DNA of 64,000 nt, from positions 38,594 through 102,593 of the forward strand of contig JAQBNO010000124.1 in assembly GCA_028288485.1 (NCBI GenBank). Reading direction: 5' to 3'. Made by a program: the position numbers and the translations under genes. Shown here one piece after another: positions 1 through 9,500 of this stretch. Origin of the DNA: Segetibacter sp. (lineage in GTDB: Bacteria > Bacteroidota > Bacteroidia > Chitinophagales > Chitinophagaceae). The notes beneath the pieces are model-generated. The model was given only the letters and a program-made list of their open reading frames with translations. It was not told the DNA's origin and did no database searches. The first letter of the stretch is position 1. Each line of letters begins with the position of its first letter.

Positions 1-819
1 AGCATATATGAGATCATGCGTCGTTGTTCGCTGAACGAGGAGGACGAACTGGAACTAAAAAATTATGTTGAAAGCCTGGGGATGATTTTCATTAGTACAC
101 CATTTAGCCGCGCTGCTGCCGATCGTTTACATAAATGGGATGTTCCGGCATATAAGATAGGATCGGGAGAATGTAATAATTACCCGCTGCTAAATCATAT
201 CGCTTCTTTTGGCAAGCCTGTCATTCTTAGCACCGGCATGAATACTATTGAAAGTATTGCCAAGGCGGTTGCAGTTTTTAATAAACACAATGTGCCGTTT
301 GCCTTGTTGCATACGACCAATTTATATCCTACACCCAACCATCTCGTAAGGTTAGGCGCACTCACTGAAATTCAACATTCTTTTCCGGATGCTGTAGTTG
401 GCTTAAGTGATCATACACTTTCGAACCACGCCTGTTTTGGAGCTGTTGCTTTAGGTGCTTCTGTCTTAGAAAGACATTTTACAGATAAAATGGACCGCCC
501 GGGACCGGATATTATTTGTTCTATGGATTTGAAAGCAGCCAGTGAATTAATTGAAGGTTCAAAAATAATTGCGCTGCAGCGCGGGGGGCACAAGGGACCT
601 GCAAACGAAGAGCAGGTAACAATTGATTTCGCATTTGCAACCATTTGCACCATTAAACCCATCAGGAAGGGAGATGTTTTTACAAAGGAAAATATTTGGG
701 TAAAGCGACCTGGAAAGGGTGGAATACTTGCTGAAGAATATGAAAATGTTTTAGGCAAAACAGCCGCGAAAGACATTGAGGTTGATTTGCAGGTAAATTA
801 TGAAGACATCGATCGTTAA
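1..819 (+). CDS. neuB: Nonulosonic-acid synthase (NeuB family), 5'-truncated by window edge
   Basis: Enzymes of this family condense an N-acetylated six-carbon sugar with phosphoenolpyruvate to give sialic, legionaminic or a related nonulosonic acid, in the cytoplasm. The frame is open through base 1 (S-I-Y-E-I precedes the first Met at 16), so about 70-80 N-terminal residues of a usual ~345 are missing. Visible are the TIM-barrel motifs YKIGSGE, GLSDHT and LERHFT, then a C-terminal SAF/antifreeze-like domain over about the last 60 residues ([13 protein letters not shown]). A NeuC-type epimerase lies two genes downstream, which supports the pathway. No CMP-sugar synthetase (NeuA) is in the window, so which nonulosonate is made cannot be told. 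Confidence 0.88.
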   Translation, partial: SIYEIMRRCSLNEEDELELKNYVESLGMIFISTPFSRAAADRLHKWDVPAYKIGSGECNNYPLLNHIASFGKPVILSTGMNTIESIAKAVAVFNKHNVPFALLHTTNLYPTPNHLVRLGALTEIQHSFPDAVVGLSDHTLSNHACFGAVALGASVLERHFTDKMDRPGPDIICSMDLKAASELIEGSKIIALQRGGHKGPANEEQVTIDFAFATICTIKPIRKGDVFTKENIWVKRPGKGGILAEEYENVLGKTAAKDIEVDLQVNYEDIDR

Positions 820-830
820 AGCAGGCAATA

Positions 831-1784
831 ATGGTGATTTCTAAAATTTCGATGGGACTAGGTAACCAGATGTTTCAATATGCAGCAGGAAAGTCGCTTG
901 CATTGCATAAAAACGTTCCTTTTAAAGTAGAGGTTCATAGTTATAAAAGATATAAGGAACGGAAGTATGAATTAGACACTTTTTTTGCAATAGAGACAGA
1001 AAAAGCAACTGAAGAGGAAATTAGAAAGTACCAGTTAAAACAACCTGTAAAGATTTTATGGAACAGCATATTTAGCAGAAATAAAATTCCCCTTTATAGT
1101 TTAGCCTATGAGCAAGACCAATTGAAACGAATGGTTTTAAAGCTTTCTGAAGTAATAACTCCTTCTGCAAAGAAAAAAGTGTATCTCGAACCGGAGTACC
1201 ATTTTAATGATAGCTTTTTCAAAACCCCTGACGAGGTATTTCTGATAGGCTATTTCATGAGCTGGAAGTACTTTGAAAAGTTTGAGAAAGAAATCCGGCG
1301 GGATTTTACAGTCAGGCCCGAACTGGTTTCCCATTTACACCAGATCGAAAGTGAACTTAGGCAAAACAATAGTGTAAGCATTCACATAAGAAGAGGCGAC
1401 TTTACCAGCAAGAAAAATATAGAGATCCACGGTATTATATCCATGGAGTTTTATCGGAATGCAATTGCTGAAATAAGCAGCAGGAGTCCGTCTCCTCATT
1501 TATATGTTTTTTCGGATGATATAGCGTGGGTAAAAGAAAACCTGCAAACACAGTTTCCAATAACATTCGTAAGTAACGAAGTAACAAAAACAGCCGTAGA
1601 AGATTTTTATTTAATGAGCGTTTGTAAGCATAATATTATTGCGAACAGCACTTTTAGCTGGTGGGCTGCCTATTTAAATAACAACCCCGGCAAAATCGTG
1701 GTCGCGCCCAAAAAGTGGTATAATAGCTCAACATACAATTATAAAGATGTTTATCCCAGGCGTTGGATAGTTTTGGACAGTTAA
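831..1784 (+). CDS. Alpha-1,2-fucosyltransferase-like glycosyltransferase (GT11)
   Basis: GT11 enzymes transfer fucose (sometimes another sugar) from a GDP-sugar to galactose-type acceptors. The 317-residue length fits the family. The N-terminus has the family start GLGNQMFQYAAG, the middle has the donor-binding motif HIRRGDF near residue 185, and the C-terminal part has NSTFSWWAAYL. The gene begins 11 bp after the synthase stop, so the two are probably cotranscribed. No GDP-fucose synthesis genes are visible here. The family is clear; the actual donor and acceptor are inferred. Confidence 0.87.
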   Translation: MVISKISMGLGNQMFQYAAGKSLALHKNVPFKVEVHSYKRYKERKYELDTFFAIETEKATEEEIRKYQLKQPVKILWNSIFSRNKIPLYSLAYEQDQLKRMVLKLSEVITPSAKKKVYLEPEYHFNDSFFKTPDEVFLIGYFMSWKYFEKFEKEIRRDFTVRPELVSHLHQIESELRQNNSVSIHIRRGDFTSKKNIEIHGIISMEFYRNAIAEISSRSPSPHLYVFSDDIAWVKENLQTQFPITFVSNEVTKTAVEDFYLMSVCKHNIIANSTFSWWAAYLNNNPGKIVVAPKKWYNSSTYNYKDVYPRRWIVLDS

Positions 1785-1878
1785 GGGCAAGATGATTTGA
1801 AGGCAGGACTTTATTACTGTATCACTTACAGGAACACCGTTAGGACAGGTTAATAGTAAAATGACTTTAGCGAACAAC

Positions 1879-3006
1879 ATGCGAAAAATATCTTTTCTTA
1901 CAGGAACACGTGCAGATTTTGGTAAACTGAAATCGCTGATTGAAGTACTTCGTTTAAATCCGTTGTTCGAGGTTCACATTTTTGCGACCGGTATGCATAT
2001 GGATAAAAAATATGGATATACGGTGCATGAAATTGAGAAGTGTGGATACGAAAACGTGTTTAAATACATTAACCACCAGAGTTTATCTTCAATGTCGCTG
2101 GTGCTGGCGAGAACCATAGAAGGTTATTCAAATTATGTAGACGTTATTCAGCCAGATCTGATAGTTGTTCACGGCGACCGGGTTGAGGCATTAGCCGGCG
2201 CAACAGTTGGAGCTTTAAACAATACTCTGGTTGCCCATATTGAAGGTGGTGAACTTTCAGGCACTGTTGATGAATTGATCCGGCATGCAGTTTCCAAACT
2301 CAGTCACACCCATTTTGTAGCGAACGAAGAAGCAAAGAAAAGGCTTCAGCAAATGGGTGAAAAAAGTGAAAGTATTTTCGTCATTGGATCTCCTGACATG
2401 GATGCCATGAAAAGCGATACACTACCGTCGTTAGAGGAAGTGAAAAAGTATTACGAAATTCCTTTTAAGAATTACGCGATCTCATTGTTTCACCCGGTAA
2501 CTACCGAGTTCGATGAAATGGACGATTATGCTGAGCAGTATGTAAAAGCACTCGAAGAATCGGGATGCAATTACATCGTTATCTATCCGAATAACGACAA
2601 CGGATCTGATTTTATACTGTCTAAGATCATGAGGTTAAAACACAAAAAGCGCTTCAGGGTTTTTCCTTCTGTGCGTTTTGAATCGTTTTTATCGATGATG
2701 GAAAATGCGCAATTCGTTGTTGGAAACTCAAGTGCAGGAATTCGTGAAGCTCCGTTTTATGGAGTGCCGACAGTTAATGTAGGCAGCCGGCAAAACGGAA
2801 GAACCCAAAACGGCGATATTATTCATACAGGTTACGAAAAAGAGGAGATTTTAGAAGGAATAGAAAAAGCCCTGCAACTAAAAGTGGCGCCGAGGAGTTT
2901 GTTTGGCGATGGCAATAGTGACGAATTATTTAATGACATTATTTCGGACGATAATTTTTGGAACACAGCCAAGCAGAAAACTTTTTCTGATGTTCTTGTC
3001 TTTTAA
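1879..3006 (+). CDS. neuC: UDP-N-acetylglucosamine 2-epimerase, hydrolysing (NeuC/LegG type)
   Basis: NeuC-type enzymes hydrolyse a UDP-HexNAc while inverting C2, which supplies the free ManNAc-type sugar used by a NeuB synthase. Family features: N-terminal FLTGTRADFGKL, VHGDRVEALAGA near residue 95, HIEGGELSGTVDE near 120, and the C-terminal GNSSAGIREAP nucleotide-binding segment. I start it at 1879 (M-R-K-I-S-F) because conserved sequence begins there; an in-frame ATG at 1861 would add six residues. It shares a pathway with the synthase at base 1. A role in legionaminic rather than sialic acid synthesis is equally possible. Confidence 0.85.
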   Translation: MRKISFLTGTRADFGKLKSLIEVLRLNPLFEVHIFATGMHMDKKYGYTVHEIEKCGYENVFKYINHQSLSSMSLVLARTIEGYSNYVDVIQPDLIVVHGDRVEALAGATVGALNNTLVAHIEGGELSGTVDELIRHAVSKLSHTHFVANEEAKKRLQQMGEKSESIFVIGSPDMDAMKSDTLPSLEEVKKYYEIPFKNYAISLFHPVTTEFDEMDDYAEQYVKALEESGCNYIVIYPNNDNGSDFILSKIMRLKHKKRFRVFPSVRFESFLSMMENAQFVVGNSSAGIREAPFYGVPTVNVGSRQNGRTQNGDIIHTGYEKEEILEGIEKALQLKVAPRSLFGDGNSDELFNDIISDDNFWNTAKQKTFSDVLVF

Positions 3007-3119
3007 GCAATATGCTGTAGTCTGTCCCGTTTTTGTAAACGAACGTTGATGTAAGAAATAAAGTCAGTACTCTTTCTTTGCAATCTGTTCATACCGAAAA
3101 AGTGAATTTAAAATAGATA

Positions 3120-4907
3120 ATGAAGTTTAAAAATAGTTTTTGGGGTTATTTTCAGTTTTACTACAGTATAACGGGGAGAAGACTGGTATTCAGCTTTTCT
3201 ATAGGAATCCTGGTGAGTGTGTTAGATGGTATTAGCTTAGCTATGTTTATGCCTTTGCTTGAGGCGACCGGTGATGCCGCCGGCAATAACAGTCAACAGT
3301 CGTTGGGTCATCTTCATTATGTAACTGATTTTATCCAGGCACTTGGTTTTTCATTAACTACGGGTACGGTGCTGGGCATCATCGTTATAATTTTCATTGT
3401 TAAGGGTTTTTTTAAATTTATCCAGCTAAGCTACCAGGTGAATACCCGCCATTTATTTATGAAGCGGGTGCGAAACATGTTACTGAACAAACTCGAGGCC
3501 TTAAGCTATAAGGGGTTTTTAAAGTTGGATTCGGGAAGAATACATAACACGTTAACGGGTGAGGTATCACGCCTCTTTTCAAGCATGAACTATTATTTTG
3601 ACGCCGCCCAGGCGGCTGTAATGCTTGGTACCTATATCGTTCTTGCTTTCCTCGCAAATTTTCAGTTTGCTATACTCGTTGCAGTTGGTGCAGGCCTCTC
3701 CAATTTTCTATACCGGAAAATCTATACAACCTGCAAAAGAATTGCGATGGAAATTTCTCAGCAAGGCAACAGCTTCAACAGCTTTTTGGTTCAGGCGATT
3801 TATAACTACAAGTACCTTAAAAGCACCAATTATTTAAGCAATTTCTCTAAAAAAATCAGGAAGGTAATCAGCGAAACAGAAATGCTGAACAGGAAGGTAG
3901 GCATTTATAACGCTATAACAGCAAGTGTAAAAGAGCCGATAATCATGTTGATAGTTGTACTGGTTATCCAGGTGCAATTGCATTATTCAGGCGCTAATTT
4001 GACTTCAATATTATTAAGCCTCTTATTGTTCTATAGATCGCTTAATTACCTCATGACCGTGCAAAGTTACTGGCAGTCATTCATCCAGGCTTCATCGGGT
4101 ATAACCACCGTTACTTCTATCATTAACGAAATGGAAATGAATAAAGAAGTAACTGCTTCTAATCCGTTTCATACTTTCCGCGATAAAATATCTATAAAAA
4201 ATTTAGTCTTTTCATATGGTTCGAACAGGGTTTTAAACAATGTAAGTTTAGACATCCCCAAAAACAAAACGATCGCTTTTGTTGGCGAAAGCGGCTCGGG
4301 GAAAACAACAATAGCAAACATTGTTTCAGGTCTGATACAACCTAATGAGGGTGAAATTTTAGTGGACAACTATCCCTTAAAAGATTACGACCTAAACAGC
4401 TACAGGAGTAAGATCGGTTATATTTCGCAGGAGCCGGTGATTTTCAACGACAACATTTTCAACAATATCACATTTTGGGACGAGCCGACTCCTGAAAATT
4501 TGAAGAAGTTCTGGGAGATCGTTGAACTGGCTTCGCTTACACAATTTATAAATGGTCTCGAAGACAAGGAATTAACTGCATTGGGAGACAATGGAACCTT
4601 GATCTCCGGAGGCCAGAAACAAAGGATTTCCATTGCCCGCGAATTGTATAAGAACGTTGAGATCCTTATATTAGATGAAGCTACATCTGCTTTAGATTCT
4701 GAAACCGAAAAGGTAATCCAGGACAACATCGATAAGTTGCATGGTACATATACCATCCTCATCATTGCTCACCGCCTGTCTACAATTAAAAAAGCCGATA
4801 CCATTTATTTATTAGATAAAGGGAACGTTCTCGAATACGGTGATTTTGAACAAATGCTGCAAACATCTAAAAGGTTTAAAAGAATGGTTGCTTTACAGGA
4901 AATGTAG
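3120..4907 (+). CDS. ABC exporter, fused membrane and ATPase domains (MsbA/PglK type)
   Basis: Half-transporter of 595 residues that should dimerise in the inner membrane and flip a lipid-linked sugar or export a lipid. Residues 1-320 hold about six membrane helices; the ATPase domain follows. Walker A is GESGSGKTT near residue 388, the signature is SGGQKQR near 496, and Walker B plus D-loop is ILILDEATSALD near 516-528, followed by the switch H in IIAHRLST. All catalytic residues are present. Its place in a locus with PglC-, PglE- and PglF-like genes suggests a lipid-linked oligosaccharide flippase, but substrate is inference. Confidence 0.88.
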   Translation: MKFKNSFWGYFQFYYSITGRRLVFSFSIGILVSVLDGISLAMFMPLLEATGDAAGNNSQQSLGHLHYVTDFIQALGFSLTTGTVLGIIVIIFIVKGFFKFIQLSYQVNTRHLFMKRVRNMLLNKLEALSYKGFLKLDSGRIHNTLTGEVSRLFSSMNYYFDAAQAAVMLGTYIVLAFLANFQFAILVAVGAGLSNFLYRKIYTTCKRIAMEISQQGNSFNSFLVQAIYNYKYLKSTNYLSNFSKKIRKVISETEMLNRKVGIYNAITASVKEPIIMLIVVLVIQVQLHYSGANLTSILLSLLLFYRSLNYLMTVQSYWQSFIQASSGITTVTSIINEMEMNKEVTASNPFHTFRDKISIKNLVFSYGSNRVLNNVSLDIPKNKTIAFVGESGSGKTTIANIVSGLIQPNEGEILVDNYPLKDYDLNSYRSKIGYISQEPVIFNDNIFNNITFWDEPTPENLKKFWEIVELASLTQFINGLEDKELTALGDNGTLISGGQKQRISIARELYKNVEILILDEATSALDSETEKVIQDNIDKLHGTYTILIIAHRLSTIKKADTIYLLDKGNVLEYGDFEQMLQTSKRFKRMVALQEM

Positions 4908-5004
4908 AGAGCGAATGCATGCGTATAAACCGGTTGCAACGTACACAGGCACTGCATACGTGTGTACCTGAATGCAGGATGTGAATTAACACGTCAATAT
5001 CAAA

Positions 5005-6417
5005 ATGAAAAATCTAAAAGAAAGAATATTAATACCTATTGTGGGCCAGGGTTCCATCACGCACATTATTCGTACGGGTATGCTGGATCAGTTACGGGAA
5101 TTCTGCAAGCCCGTTGTTGCGCTTTTATGGAAACAGGAAGATCTTATTGAAGAGCTTCGAGAAAAAGGATATGAAGTAGTTATTTTACCACCTTATACTG
5201 TCTCTAATGAGTATGCACATCTGCGGTTGAAAATAAATTTGTGGTATACCAATTTCAAGCTGAAAACACCTAGTGTAAATATTCAGAAAAAATACCTTGA
5301 ACAATTCAGAAACCTCGGAACTACTGTAAAGTTCAAAAGGTTATTAAAGGAAGAGTATTACAAGTTGCAGTTCAGGCTACAGCCATCTTTCATCGAAAAA
5401 TTGCTGCAGCAGGAAGAAGTGTTAATGCACCAGGAAGAGGTATACACCCGCTTCAAAGACTGGCTGAAGCTGATGAATGTAGCGGGACTTTTTACGGTTA
5501 CCCCATTCTTACCCGAGGTAGATTTAATAGCACGGATTTTAAAAGAGCAAAAAATTAAGGTAATTGCCTCGATTCATAGTTTTGATAACGTAACGAAACG
5601 CGGTTGGCAATCAATTATTTTTGACCATTATATTGTTTGGAATAAATACAATAAAGCAGAGCTACAACGTATTCATGCGGCATTAAGGAACGACGAACTA
5701 ATAACCATTGCCGGAGCTCCGCAATTCGATTTCCATTATAAAGAAGAGTTTTCCTGGAACCGCGAAGAGTGGCTGAACCGTCTTGGACTTCCTTCCGATA
5801 AAAAGATCATTTTGTACAGCGGCGGACCTGTTTCTTTATTACCGGATGAGCCTCAATATTTAAAGGCGTTAAAGGAAGCATTTGACCAGGGTAAAATTTC
5901 GAAAGATTATGTGCTGCTATTTCGATGCCACCCATTAGACAAGGTGGAAAGATGGAAAAAATATGTAGGAGAGTCTCCTGATATTATCTACGATAGCGCT
6001 CCAAATGGTACCGTTAAGCTCGACCAGGTTAATGTGTTGGTAGACGACATCATGAAATTAACGTCTACCTTAAAACATACGGAAATTCACATCAATGTTG
6101 TATCTACAATGACTGTTGACGGAAGTGCATTCAACAAACCGCAGGTTGGACCTTACTACGATGACGTAAATCCTTCAACACAGCATTTATTCAGGGAAAT
6201 GTATTTCCAGGAACATTATCGTCCTATCATGAATAGTAAAGTTGTTAACCTTGCTCATTCAAAAGCAGAATATATCGACCTGGTCAACAAGATGCTTGAA
6301 CACCCTTGTAAGTATATTAGTAATTGCGATAAATGTATAGAAGAAATCATTACTTTTTCTGACGGCCGGTCGACTGACAGAGCTGTGACTGCTATAAAAA
6401 ACTTTTATCAACGATGA
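5005..6417 (+). CDS. Putative GT-B-fold polysaccharide biosynthesis protein, family not recognised
   Basis: A 470-residue soluble protein I cannot assign to a named family. The N-terminus (ILIPIVGQGSITHIIRTG) looks like the first Rossmann strand and helix of a GT-B enzyme. Residues ~260-330 (KKIILYSGGPVSLL...LLFRCHPLDK) and the STMTVDGSAFNKPQV stretch near 370 resemble the second domain of 2-epimerase/CDP-glycerol transferase-type folds. The end is cysteine-containing (CKYISNCDKC). It overlaps the next glycosyltransferase by 4 bp (ATGA), so it is translationally coupled in the locus. A glycosyl- or polyol-phosphate transferase role is inferred. Confidence 0.6.
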   Translation: MKNLKERILIPIVGQGSITHIIRTGMLDQLREFCKPVVALLWKQEDLIEELREKGYEVVILPPYTVSNEYAHLRLKINLWYTNFKLKTPSVNIQKKYLEQFRNLGTTVKFKRLLKEEYYKLQFRLQPSFIEKLLQQEEVLMHQEEVYTRFKDWLKLMNVAGLFTVTPFLPEVDLIARILKEQKIKVIASIHSFDNVTKRGWQSIIFDHYIVWNKYNKAELQRIHAALRNDELITIAGAPQFDFHYKEEFSWNREEWLNRLGLPSDKKIILYSGGPVSLLPDEPQYLKALKEAFDQGKISKDYVLLFRCHPLDKVERWKKYVGESPDIIYDSAPNGTVKLDQVNVLVDDIMKLTSTLKHTEIHINVVSTMTVDGSAFNKPQVGPYYDDVNPSTQHLFREMYFQEHYRPIMNSKVVNLAHSKAEYIDLVNKMLEHPCKYISNCDKCIEEIITFSDGRSTDRAVTAIKNFYQR

Positions 6418-7673
6418 GAATTCTTCATGTTTGTCACAATTATTTTCCCTCGAAAGGGGGCCCGCAGTATACCATGAAGCATATCTCGGAAAAGCTCGTT
6501 TCTTACTACGGCGATACTGTGCAGGTCGCTACAACAAATTCTCTATACGGACCGGAAAGTAAATTGTTTAAAAAAATTGAACCTGCAGTCGAGTGCCTTG
6601 GAGATGTGGAGGTTAACAGGCTTCCATACAATCGCTGGCATTACCCGTTAATTAAATTTACAGGTAAAGTATATGGAAAATTAACGGGCCGGTATCTGCC
6701 TCGTTCCATAACCCGTTTACGCGATTTAGATAGCCCTGCTATTGATAAAATGATGGCAGAAACCGATACCGATGTTATAATGGCTACCACCATTATTTAC
6801 AATTTTGCTGACTATCCGTTATGGCGTTTTAAGACTAAAAATCCGAAGCCTTTTATAATGTACGGGGCAATTCATTTACATAAAGAGCTTCCTGCCAATT
6901 CTCCTTTAATTGAAAGGGCTAAGGCGTGCGATTGTTATTTGGCAAATACCGATTTTGAAAAATATGAATTAGTACGTTATGGCGTTCCTGAACATAAGAT
7001 TGCAACCGTTGGTACAGGCATCGAGCTGAACGATTTTATTGTTGATAAAGAAGAAGTAAATGCCTTCAGGAAAGATAATGGCATCAGGGAAACTGACGTG
7101 GTTATTGGCTTCATTGGAAGACTGGTTAAAGGAAAAGGCGTTGCCATTTTAATAGATGTTTTCAGGAAAATGCATTCCGGAAATAAAAACGTTAAACTGT
7201 TACTCGCAGGTGGAACCACCGAATACGTTCCTGAAATAAGAAGAGTGATAGACGAAGAGAAACTGCCCATCATTCTTGTCGAGAATTTTGAAGACAACCG
7301 GAAGGCCGTTTTATATCATGCGCTTGATATTTTTGTTCTTGCCTCGCAAAGCGAATCGTTTGGCGTTGTTTTTCTCGAGGCGTGGGCGTGTAAAAAGCCG
7401 GTGATTGGTTCAAAAATGGGTGCCATTGAATCTCTGCTTAGTGAAGGGGTCGACAGTCTTCTTTTTAAACCGCACGATGCCGATAGCCTGGAAAAGACAC
7501 TCGATATTTTGGTGGAAGATGCGGCAGCCAGAGATACTTTAGGAAACAATGGTTACCAAAAAGTAGTAGACCATTTTACCTGGCCAAAAATAGTGGCAAA
7601 GTACAGAGCAGCTTATCAGTTGGGTATTAAGAATTTTGAAAATGAATTTAAGGGGACTTTGGTAAAAGTATAA
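6414..7673 (+). CDS. Glycosyltransferase family 4
   Basis: GT4 retaining glycosyltransferase of 419 residues, typical length. The N-terminal domain starts MRILHVCHNYFPSKGG, with the glycine-rich acceptor-side loop. The C-terminal domain has IGFIGRLVKGKG near residue 225, and the ESFGVVFLEAWACKKPVIG donor-binding E-x7-E region near 315-333. It is strongly similar throughout to the gene starting at 8238 (both carry TTNSxYGPE and FKKIE in the same place), so the two look like tandem duplicates. Sugar and linkage are unknown. Confidence 0.85.
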   Translation: MRILHVCHNYFPSKGGPQYTMKHISEKLVSYYGDTVQVATTNSLYGPESKLFKKIEPAVECLGDVEVNRLPYNRWHYPLIKFTGKVYGKLTGRYLPRSITRLRDLDSPAIDKMMAETDTDVIMATTIIYNFADYPLWRFKTKNPKPFIMYGAIHLHKELPANSPLIERAKACDCYLANTDFEKYELVRYGVPEHKIATVGTGIELNDFIVDKEEVNAFRKDNGIRETDVVIGFIGRLVKGKGVAILIDVFRKMHSGNKNVKLLLAGGTTEYVPEIRRVIDEEKLPIILVENFEDNRKAVLYHALDIFVLASQSESFGVVFLEAWACKKPVIGSKMGAIESLLSEGVDSLLFKPHDADSLEKTLDILVEDAAARDTLGNNGYQKVVDHFTWPKIVAKYRAAYQLGIKNFENEFKGTLVKV

Positions 7674-7705
7674 TCACGGGTGTCCTGGTAATGTTTTTTG
7701 AAAGA

Positions 7706-7761
7706 CAATTTGTCGACAAGCAGTAGATTTTTTTCAACATTGTTGTGTCACTCACTTGTAC
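7706..7761 (-). repeat. 58-bp dispersed repeat, GTGACAC-core copy
   Basis: On the minus strand it begins GTACAAGTGAGTGACACAAC and ends in a degenerate tail, GCTTGTCGACAAATTG. About 56 bp, in the gap after a GT4 gene. Confidence 0.75.
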
Positions 7762-8106
7762 TGAAAAAAATAGTGCGGCTTTTTCTAAACAGCGAATTAA
7801 TCATAAGTACACGATATAAAAATAATTGTCAGACAAACGACGTTTAGGAGAATAAACGCAATGGATTTTATATGGTTAGCGGTAGGGCGACAACCTTCCC
7901 GAATTTTTAATTATTGTGATGTGTGTGCTGAGTGTGATGCAGATGCTATGAAAATTGTACAATTGTTTTATATCAGATAGAATTGTTCTGCTATTGTCAA
8001 ATGACTTGCTTTTCATAGGACAAAATTCATAGATTTTAACTAACAGAATTCTTTCGATGATGGTTTAAAAATGTAGGGGTTCCTGTTGGCCGAATAACGA
8101 TAAACG

Positions 8107-8165
8107 GTACAAGAGTGCGACGCAACGGAGGTTCAATAGCAGTATTCAGACTGGCTCAAAAAAAT
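8107..8165 (+). repeat. 58-bp dispersed repeat, GCGACGC-core copy
   Basis: Head GTACAAGAGTGCGACGCAAC, spacer containing TTCAATAGCAG, tail GACTGGCTCAAAAAA. It ends about 70 bp before the GT4 start at 8238. Confidence 0.8.
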
Positions 8166-8237
8166 TATTAATAAAAACAACAACATAAAGTTTTAGATGG
8201 TTGGGGAAGTATCCCGGCAGGAAAGCTTATTTTCTAC

Positions 8238-9476
8238 ATGAAAATTGTTCATATTAGTCACCTTTATTATCCTTCCTCGGGAGGTGTGCAGTTTTTCTTT
8301 AAAAACGTTTCTGAACGCCTCGTAAAGGATTATGGTGACGAGGTAACAGTGGTTACTACCAATTCCTATTATGGTCCCGAGCGGCAGCAGTTTAAAAAAA
8401 TTGAAACGCGGGAAGAAGTAATAAACGGAGTAAAAGTTGTACGTTTTCAGTATAGAAGATGGCATATAGGATTGTATTCTTTTCTCTTCAAACTGTTTGC
8501 AAAACTGGGCGTTCGAAAGCCGGAGTGGATGGGATTGCAGGCAAGCGGGCCCTATTCGCCGGAAATGAAAAAGTATTTAATGAATGTGGAAGCAGATGCT
8601 TTCTGCGGTTCTTCAACTAATTACTGGTTCATGCAGTTGCCCTTGTGGAGGAAATGTAATTTTTTCTATTACGGAAGCATTCATCTTGACGAGGAGGAAA
8701 GTAAGTCGGCTTTATATAAAGTCCAGGTAGATTCCATGAATGCTTCCACGCTTTACCTGGCCAATACTTCCTTCGAAATTGAAAGACTGGTAAAGCTGGG
8801 AGTACGGCGCGAAAAGATAATGGTGCTAGGTGCAGGCGTAGATATGGAACCATTTCTTAATGTAGACTCTGAAAGTGTACAACAATACAGAAAGGAGCTG
8901 GGAATACCTGGTGATGGATTACTGATTGGTTATATAGGTCGAATCGAGTTTACCAAAAATGTTCTTCTTGTTATTAAAGCATTTGAAAAGATTTCGACTA
9001 AGTTTCAAAATACTTATCTTTTAATAGCAGGTTCAGGAAACGGCTACGTAAGCGTGATCAAAGAATACTGTAGCCGACTTCCTCAAACAGTTCAAAGCCG
9101 GATTAAGTGGCGGGTAAGCTTCGCTGTGGAGGAAAAACCGTTAATTTTTCATAGTCTTGACATCCTCGTACTACCCAGCCACAATGAATCTTTTGGTTTG
9201 GTTTTCCTGGAGGCCTGGAGCTGTAAAAAACCCGTTATTGGTGTTGATATCGGTTCTGTGCGACATGTGATAACTGATGGAAAAGATGGGTTACTGATGA
9301 ATATTGACGATGAAGAAAGCCTTTCAGAAAAATTAGGTGAATTAATAAAGGATGATGCTTTAAGGACAACAATGGGTAAAAACGGCTTTGAAAAAGTAAA
9401 AGAAAAATACACCTGGAGTAAAATTGTTGCGCGTTTACGAAGGTTTTATGAGGAAGGAGCTTTAAAAAATGATTAA
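8238..9476 (+). CDS. Glycosyltransferase family 4 (paralogue of the gene at 6414)
   Basis: A 412-residue GT4 enzyme. It starts MKIVHISHLYYPSSGG and has IGYIGRIEFTKN near residue 225, and HNESFGLVFLEAWSCKKPVIG near 315-335, the usual donor-site E-x7-E arrangement. Nearly every landmark matches the gene at 6414, including TTNSYYGPE and QFKKIE, so a duplication is likely. Drift between the copies suggests they now add different residues or linkages, which is inference. A repeat copy lies just upstream, and a methyltransferase gene follows after 24 bp. Confidence 0.85.
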   Translation: MKIVHISHLYYPSSGGVQFFFKNVSERLVKDYGDEVTVVTTNSYYGPERQQFKKIETREEVINGVKVVRFQYRRWHIGLYSFLFKLFAKLGVRKPEWMGLQASGPYSPEMKKYLMNVEADAFCGSSTNYWFMQLPLWRKCNFFYYGSIHLDEEESKSALYKVQVDSMNASTLYLANTSFEIERLVKLGVRREKIMVLGAGVDMEPFLNVDSESVQQYRKELGIPGDGLLIGYIGRIEFTKNVLLVIKAFEKISTKFQNTYLLIAGSGNGYVSVIKEYCSRLPQTVQSRIKWRVSFAVEEKPLIFHSLDILVLPSHNESFGLVFLEAWSCKKPVIGVDIGSVRHVITDGKDGLLMNIDDEESLSEKLGELIKDDALRTTMGKNGFEKVKEKYTWSKIVARLRRFYEEGALKND

Positions 9477-9500
9477 ACAAATCAGTTAAGGATTAATAAC

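Larger units (their letters stand above)
7674..8237. other. Intergenic gap between paralogous GT4 genes, with two facing repeat copies
   Basis: This 564-bp gap holds a reverse copy (7706-7761) and a forward copy (8107-8165) of the dispersed 58-bp repeat, whose GTAC ends face each other. Between them is a 39-codon frame (7861-7980) with a GGAG upstream but no recognisable product. I see no RNA gene or strong terminator. Confidence 0.6.

Noticed and set aside
4962..5150. Short frame overlapping the start of the GT-B-like gene.
   Set aside because: Different frame from the long gene, no homology, and only 62 codons.
7861..7980. A 39-codon frame with an upstream GGAG in the gap between two GT4 genes.
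   Set aside because: No recognisable domain, low-information sequence, and it lies between two repeat copies; chance is as likely.
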